64,000 nt of DNA, from positions 436,820 through 500,819 of the forward strand of contig MNCI01004834.1 in assembly GCA_015680685.1 (NCBI GenBank), in the 5' to 3' direction. This stretch comes from Gnetum montanum (lineage: Eukaryota > Streptophyta > Gnetopsida > Gnetales > Gnetaceae). The translations under genes were made by a program, and so were the position numbers. Of this stretch, positions 59,370 to 64,000 are shown in pieces. Each line of letters starts with the position of its first letter. Within the stretch, counting starts at the first letter, position 1. Under the pieces are notes generated by a model that saw nothing but the letters and a program-made list of their open reading frames with translations, did no database searches and was not told the origin of the DNA.

Positions 59370-62300
59370 GTGTAGGGCCTTTTTGAAACCTATTCTGCTT
59401 GTCATTGAGCTTGTGGAACTATGTTGCTGCATCCATGCATTAGGGCCCCATAACTTGCTTGCCCACATGATGTTGGAGCATGGCTCCCTATGGTTTAGAC
59501 TAGGGACAAAGGACTCTAGCCTTTCTGCTACAAAACTTTAGTGTGATGGTGTGGTCACACTTGGCTTCTTACACAACAACTGTCATAGTAGAAACCCTGT
59601 TGCCTTGGTATTCCAACTTGATCATCAAATTTATTGAAGATGATCTTGAAACATGTGCTGAGGGAGAAGTGCTTGATAGCATGTATACAAGAGGCACTTG
59701 TAAGCTATCCAAGATTTGGAACATGCTTGAGTTCAACTTGTATAATGCCAACAATACTTTGTTGGTTGGCCACCATGTGAACACGTTGTTTCAAAACCCT
59801 CATGGTACTGTCTACCCTATAGAAGGGTAAGCATGACATTAAGTTTTCTTTTTTTCTTATCTTAGTTATTAGTTATTATGCTACTTGGCTTTAACATTTT
59901 TCTTTGCTTGAAATGGTCTACTTGCAAGTATAGGATGGATGACAAAGGATTTATCAAGAGTGACTAGCTCCTACATTTGGCCCAAAAAATGTTGGGGATT
60001 TTTGGTAAAAGCTTTGTAGTGAAGCTTGTAGTGGTAGAACAACTCAAAGGTGACTTGGGTAGGTACACCACATGTTATTTCATGGCTTACAAGAGGTGCA
60101 TGGCCAATGAGAAAGCACATGATTGGTGGGGTAAATCAGATTTTTCATGCACAACCCTTGAGATCCCTAGACCACCTTCCTCTAGCAAGCAAAGTAAGAA
60201 TTTCTATTTTTTCTGTTACATTTAATTTTATATGCTATGTTAACATTTTCATGGCTACATATTTATGTGTTATTTAGGCCGTTAGTGTTTAAATGGTTTT
60301 GTTGATATGGTTGTAAACTTGATTTTAATTAGTCATACTTATTATATCTTGGTTTTATGCACTATGCCTATGCCTAAGCTATATGGCCTCTTGTTGTATT
60401 GTAGGGGCTACCTCCTCCTCCACCATCACATTGGTCATTTTAGGATGCTCTAAGAAGACTCTCATCTTCAAGTACTGTAAGGTGGATTCGGCATAGTAGT
60501 CGTTGGCTAGTAGGACATCTAGAAATGTCTAAGAAGATATCACTAATGCAGGTTTGGTTGACCTTTTCATGGCCCCTATCCTAACCATTCCTACTCCTGA
60601 GATGGTGAACATCATTGACTTCTTTGATAAAGGAGTGAAGAAGTTCATCACTCAAGGTTCATGGTGTTCCTTTCACCCTGGCCATCAACGAGTCCACCTT
60701 CAGTGACATCTTTGGCATTTCTCATGAGGACCTAAAGATTTTCATCAAGGTAGATAAAGTGGTGGACCACTAGGAGGAGGTGAAGGAGTGGTTCAACACT
60801 TGTCATTATCACAAGGGATTCTCTCTCTACCAGTTCAAGGTTGTAGAGGTGAGAGAGGCATATCCCTAATTCTACTCTTGGATGTTCCCTAAGTTGCTAT
60901 TGCAGGGCAAGATCATGGGCATTGAGTAGTCATGGACCATGAAGAAGGTCCTTTTGGAGGATGCTCAATTTAATTAGGTTGGTCACTTGGCTTTTGGGCT
61001 ACATGGGAAGATACTTAAACTCTATGATAACCTCACGATGAAATGCCACATGCATTATGCATTTTTTGCAGCATATCTAAAGAGGTTTGCTAAGTTCTTG
61101 GTGGTGAGAAAGGATGGACAATGGGTAAGCCAAGATCCATTCCAACTCTCCAAGCATTGGGTGAAGCATGTTTTTTTCACCATGCAAGCTTAGAACCAAC
61201 CAAAGGATGTCAAGGAGTTGCTGTTTGTTACCACTAAGGGACTTAGTGATAGGTGTTGTGCTTTCCTTGATAGCATGGGGATTGAACCCTAGGTTGAGTG
61301 TGGGAACATTGAAAAGGCCAAGATTTTGCATGCTAAATCTAAAGGTGTAGCTAGAGCCAAACTGAAGAGTCCTATCGTCAAGGAAGTAGCCCTAGTAATT
61401 GAGCAACCCTCTAAGAGGAGATTTGTTGTTAGACTCAACTAGGCATGCAGTATGGTTACAGGTATGCTTTAGCTTTGTTTTATGTTTTTAGTTTTTTTTA
61501 AAATATTTTTAGGCTATGTTGTTATTTTATTTTAAGCAAAATGTGCTAAGTTATTCTATGTTTTATGTTTATTGGTCATGTAGGCAAGCAACAAGAGTTG
61601 GCGGCCTAAGCAACAATGGCAGAGGTGGAGTAGAAGTGCTTAGAGGAGGATCTCCTATAGCCACATGAGGATGAGGGGTTATCCAATGTTGCATTGAATG
61701 ATTTTGATGCTATATTTGATCCCTCAAAACTAGGTGAACCCCTTGCTATTGCCTCATATGATGTTCTAGGTATATGTGCATTTTTTTATATGGTTAAATT
61801 TTTGTCATTTCATGTTAAGGCTTGGTCTTAATCATTTGTTGATTATTATGCTTGTTGTAGCTATTGAGCCTTAGCCTACTACCTCAATCTCCACGTTCCA
61901 CATGAAGCCATGGGTGGACACTCTTGCTAAGAGGTAATTCATGCATGGGATGATTGAAGACATCATCAATTGGTTGCAACAAATTGCTCCCGATGTTGGT
62001 AAGAACTTAACTCATCTTACATTTTTAGTTTTTTTGTAGTTGTATTATTTTGGTTATCTTGTTCTTTTTGTTGTTTCTTGGTTATTTAGTCATTTATTAG
62101 TTTTGAATATGTTTTGTTGTGTTGTTTTCAATGCTTAAGTTTAGATGGGATCCTAATTGCCTTGTTGAGATCAATGCCTTGCCTAGCTTATCATCAAACG
62201 TAGAAAATGTTCCACAGAAGTTGTATGAAAGTGTCATTGAATGTGCATTTTCATGTGCTAAAAATTTGTGGGAAACTCAACATTCCAATGAGTTTCTATG

Positions 62301-62640
62301 GGAATGAGTTGTAGCATTGGAAAGGGAAAACAAGAAGTTGGTTGAGGCGAATAGGAATCTCAAAGATCGTAAGGAATTTGAGGCCTAGGTGGGCAACAAG
62401 AGTTCCTTGTGAACTAAAGAGAGCGAATGGGTAAGCAACTAGAATGCCATCAATGGCAAGGTTGCCCTTGCTAGAGAGGTTGTCGAGCAAAAGTTTCAGA
62501 TAGACTTATTGATGCATAAGGACAAGGAGTGGCATGATTATTGTGCATGGATCCTAGAGTAGGGTCATACACAAAAAGACCATAGAAAGAAATATAAGGC
62601 TGAATGTGAAGTCTATCTTNTAAAAGTCTACCTCACAAAA
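59370..62640 (+). pseudogene. Unidentified plus-strand coding remnants with exon-intron-like layout
   Basis: Coding-like blocks alternate with T-rich spacers bounded by AG and GT. 59,543-59,830 reads VWSHLASYTTTVIVETLLPW, FIEDDLETCAEGEVLDSMYT and ends GAAGG|GTAAGC. 59,977-60,200 reads KMLGIFGKSFVVKLVVVEQL. 60,600-61,440 reads MVNIIDFFDKGVKKF, VAINESTFSDIFGISHEDLK and AKILHAKSKGVARAKLKSP. 62,119-62,600 ends with ALERENKKLVEANRNLKD, coiled-coil-like. At least six stops. A globular part followed by a coiled coil is also seen in the extra region of element 2, but no residue-level homology was found. It may be the extra ORF of a retroelement or a captured gene. A single N lies at 62,620. Confidence 0.45.
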
Positions 62641-63549
62641 ATCTTATTTTTGATTCTCCCACATCAATTTCATCAATATGGCTAAGAGTTATATAGATTA
62701 CAATTTTTAGTGAAATTCATTTCACCATGACGAGGTTCATAGAGATTTAAAATAGTAAAATATTATGATGTTGATTATGTTATTATGACATTGTGGCTAG
62801 TGTTAGCCTTTATTTTCTCAGAGACGATTTATTGTTTCATGTACAATTTAAAATTTTATCACACCATGTGACAAACATTTAGAATTTTACTTTTTAAAAA
62901 ACATTTTAATTTCATTTATACATTTTGATAATTAATTTTTTATTTATGTTATATGTTTTATATTTTTATTCATGTTATAAGGCTACATTGTTTAAATGTG
63001 AAACAACTAGAATGTAAACTAGATTGTAAGTGGTAATAAGAGGTTTGCTAGTTTTAGGCCATGATAGGCCATATGATTTTTCTAGTATTAGGCCATGGCA
63101 AGCCACACACATTTGCTAGTTTTAGGCCATAACAATTCGCAAGTTATTTGCTAGTTTTAGGCCATAGTGGGCTGCACATTTTATAAAGAAAGAAAATTTT
63201 TGTCAATTTTACATTTAAAAATTTTTGTGAATTTTTAGGCTTTAACTTTTTTATGGTATTTTTCGTATTTTATGTTCTAAAACAAAAGGCATAAAAGGTA
63301 AATTGTAGATGAAAATGAATCTTAGGCTATGTGTGAAGTAAAGTTAAGTAGAGTAAAATAAAGTAAAGCATAATGATGCATGCAAATAATGTTTAAACTA
63401 GGTTGAGGAGGCTATTGGAAAAGAGGGTCACATGCTTATAGGTGCAAGGGTGAGCAAATTGGATGAGGAATACATTAATTGTGTAAGTGTTTCCTAATCT
63501 TTGAAAGATTAGGAAATGTGTATGACCTGCTTTGCACAATCATGTATTT
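62641..63549. other. AT-rich spacer with a short tandem repeat
   Basis: TTTGCTAGTTTTAGGCCAT or close variants occur at about 63,043, 63,080, 63,111 and 63,147 (period about 35). No gene. Confidence 0.7.
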
Positions 63550-64000
63550 TCCATTTCCTTCACTAACCATGTTAAAGGTGAGCTCTTCCCATGGTGCATT
63601 CATGGACCCATGATTGTTAGTTTTGGACTCTCTTGATCTATTAAACTTCTTGACTTTGTGGTTAACAATAGGAGCTTCTTCCTAAAACTCCACTTTGGAT
63701 CCTTATTTGTTGTCAATGTTGTTGACCATCAAAGGAATTGCCCTATCGTCATGGATGATTATTTCATCTTCCTCATAAGGTAGGTGAATTTCTTAGTGGA
63801 TGGGTGAGAATAGAGCTCACACTTGAGCTAGCCAAGACCTCCCCAAGATAAGATTGAATCTTGGTGTCTCTTCCACCACCAAGAAGTTGGCCATTGTGGG
63901 GAATTATTCCCATAACACAAAGTCAAAAGAAATGAAGCCTTTTATGGTCACTTGAGATTCATTGAAGTATTTAAGGGTAGAATTTAAAGTGTATTGCATG
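63550..64000 (-). pseudogene. Tat-type retropepsin region, partial
   Basis: Minus strand: TIKGFISFDFVLWE, then ANFLVVEETPRFNLILGRSWLAQV, the conserved FLVVD-PS-YN-ILGRPWL block at the C-terminal end of the protease of Tat-lineage gypsy elements, and LPYEEDEIIIHDD. Stops present. gag and the catalytic Asp would lie beyond the right edge. Downstream on this strand the next pol part is RT at 53,640, 10 kb away. Confidence 0.75.

Noticed and set aside
1-64000. tRNA, rRNA, CRISPR array or bacterial operon structure
   Set aside because: No cloverleaf-like set, rRNA core sequence, spaced identical repeats or compact gene string was found. The sequence is eukaryotic in layout.

Overview
This window looks like nuclear DNA from a land plant with a large, retrotransposon-rich genome. 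It has spliced genes with GT-AG introns, plant-type Ty3/gypsy and L1-like elements in advanced decay, and broken plant gene families (class III peroxidase, nepenthesin-type aspartic protease, LRR receptor kinase). The age of the debris and the low gene density would fit a gymnosperm, but nothing seen here proves the species. A 96-base N run and four isolated single Ns show it is a draft assembly.

Only one gene looks intact: an eight-exon minus-strand gene at 16,260-11,351. Its splice phases close exactly on a 1,030-residue protein. In order, it has a conserved N-terminal region, an HNH-nuclease-like motif, a telobox-type Myb-like domain, a charged helical region, and a long C-terminal part with two in-frame tandem duplications.

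Layout. 1-588: end of a family-A LTR on the plus strand. 589-9,360: decayed Athila-like gypsy element on the minus strand (5' LTR 8,709-9,360, gag, protease, RT, RNase H, integrase). 9,361-11,350: no recognised gene. 11,351-16,260: the intact gene, with a short leader above it. 16,960-23,640: small repeats, a terminal-inverted-repeat element (21,107-22,087) and an inverted repeat. 23,640-33,850: a complete but pol-less family-A element (24,327-33,437) inserted into an older family-B LTR. 35,560-36,640: a second family-B LTR on the plus strand. 39,326-42,640: three broken host-type genes and a MITE-like element. About 42,900-48,615: a decayed plant L1-type LINE. 48,657-48,752: assembly gap in C-rich sequence. 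49,195-49,640: a third family-B LTR fragment. 50,390-53,640: Tat-type gypsy pol on the minus strand with the extra archaeal-type RNase H. 53,690-54,750: degenerate AAGGTCAAA-rich DNA. 54,780-57,180: about twelve diverged units of about 190 bp, each with a palindromic core. 57,540-62,640: unidentified plus-strand exon-like coding debris. 63,550-64,000: Tat-type protease on the minus strand.

The transposable elements carry many stops and frameshifts, so they are probably inactive and act mainly as nested history. The strongest leads for new biology are the HNH-like/Myb-like gene, the palindrome-bearing array, and the unexplained 10-kb block with opposite-strand coding remnants lying between Tat protease and Tat RT.
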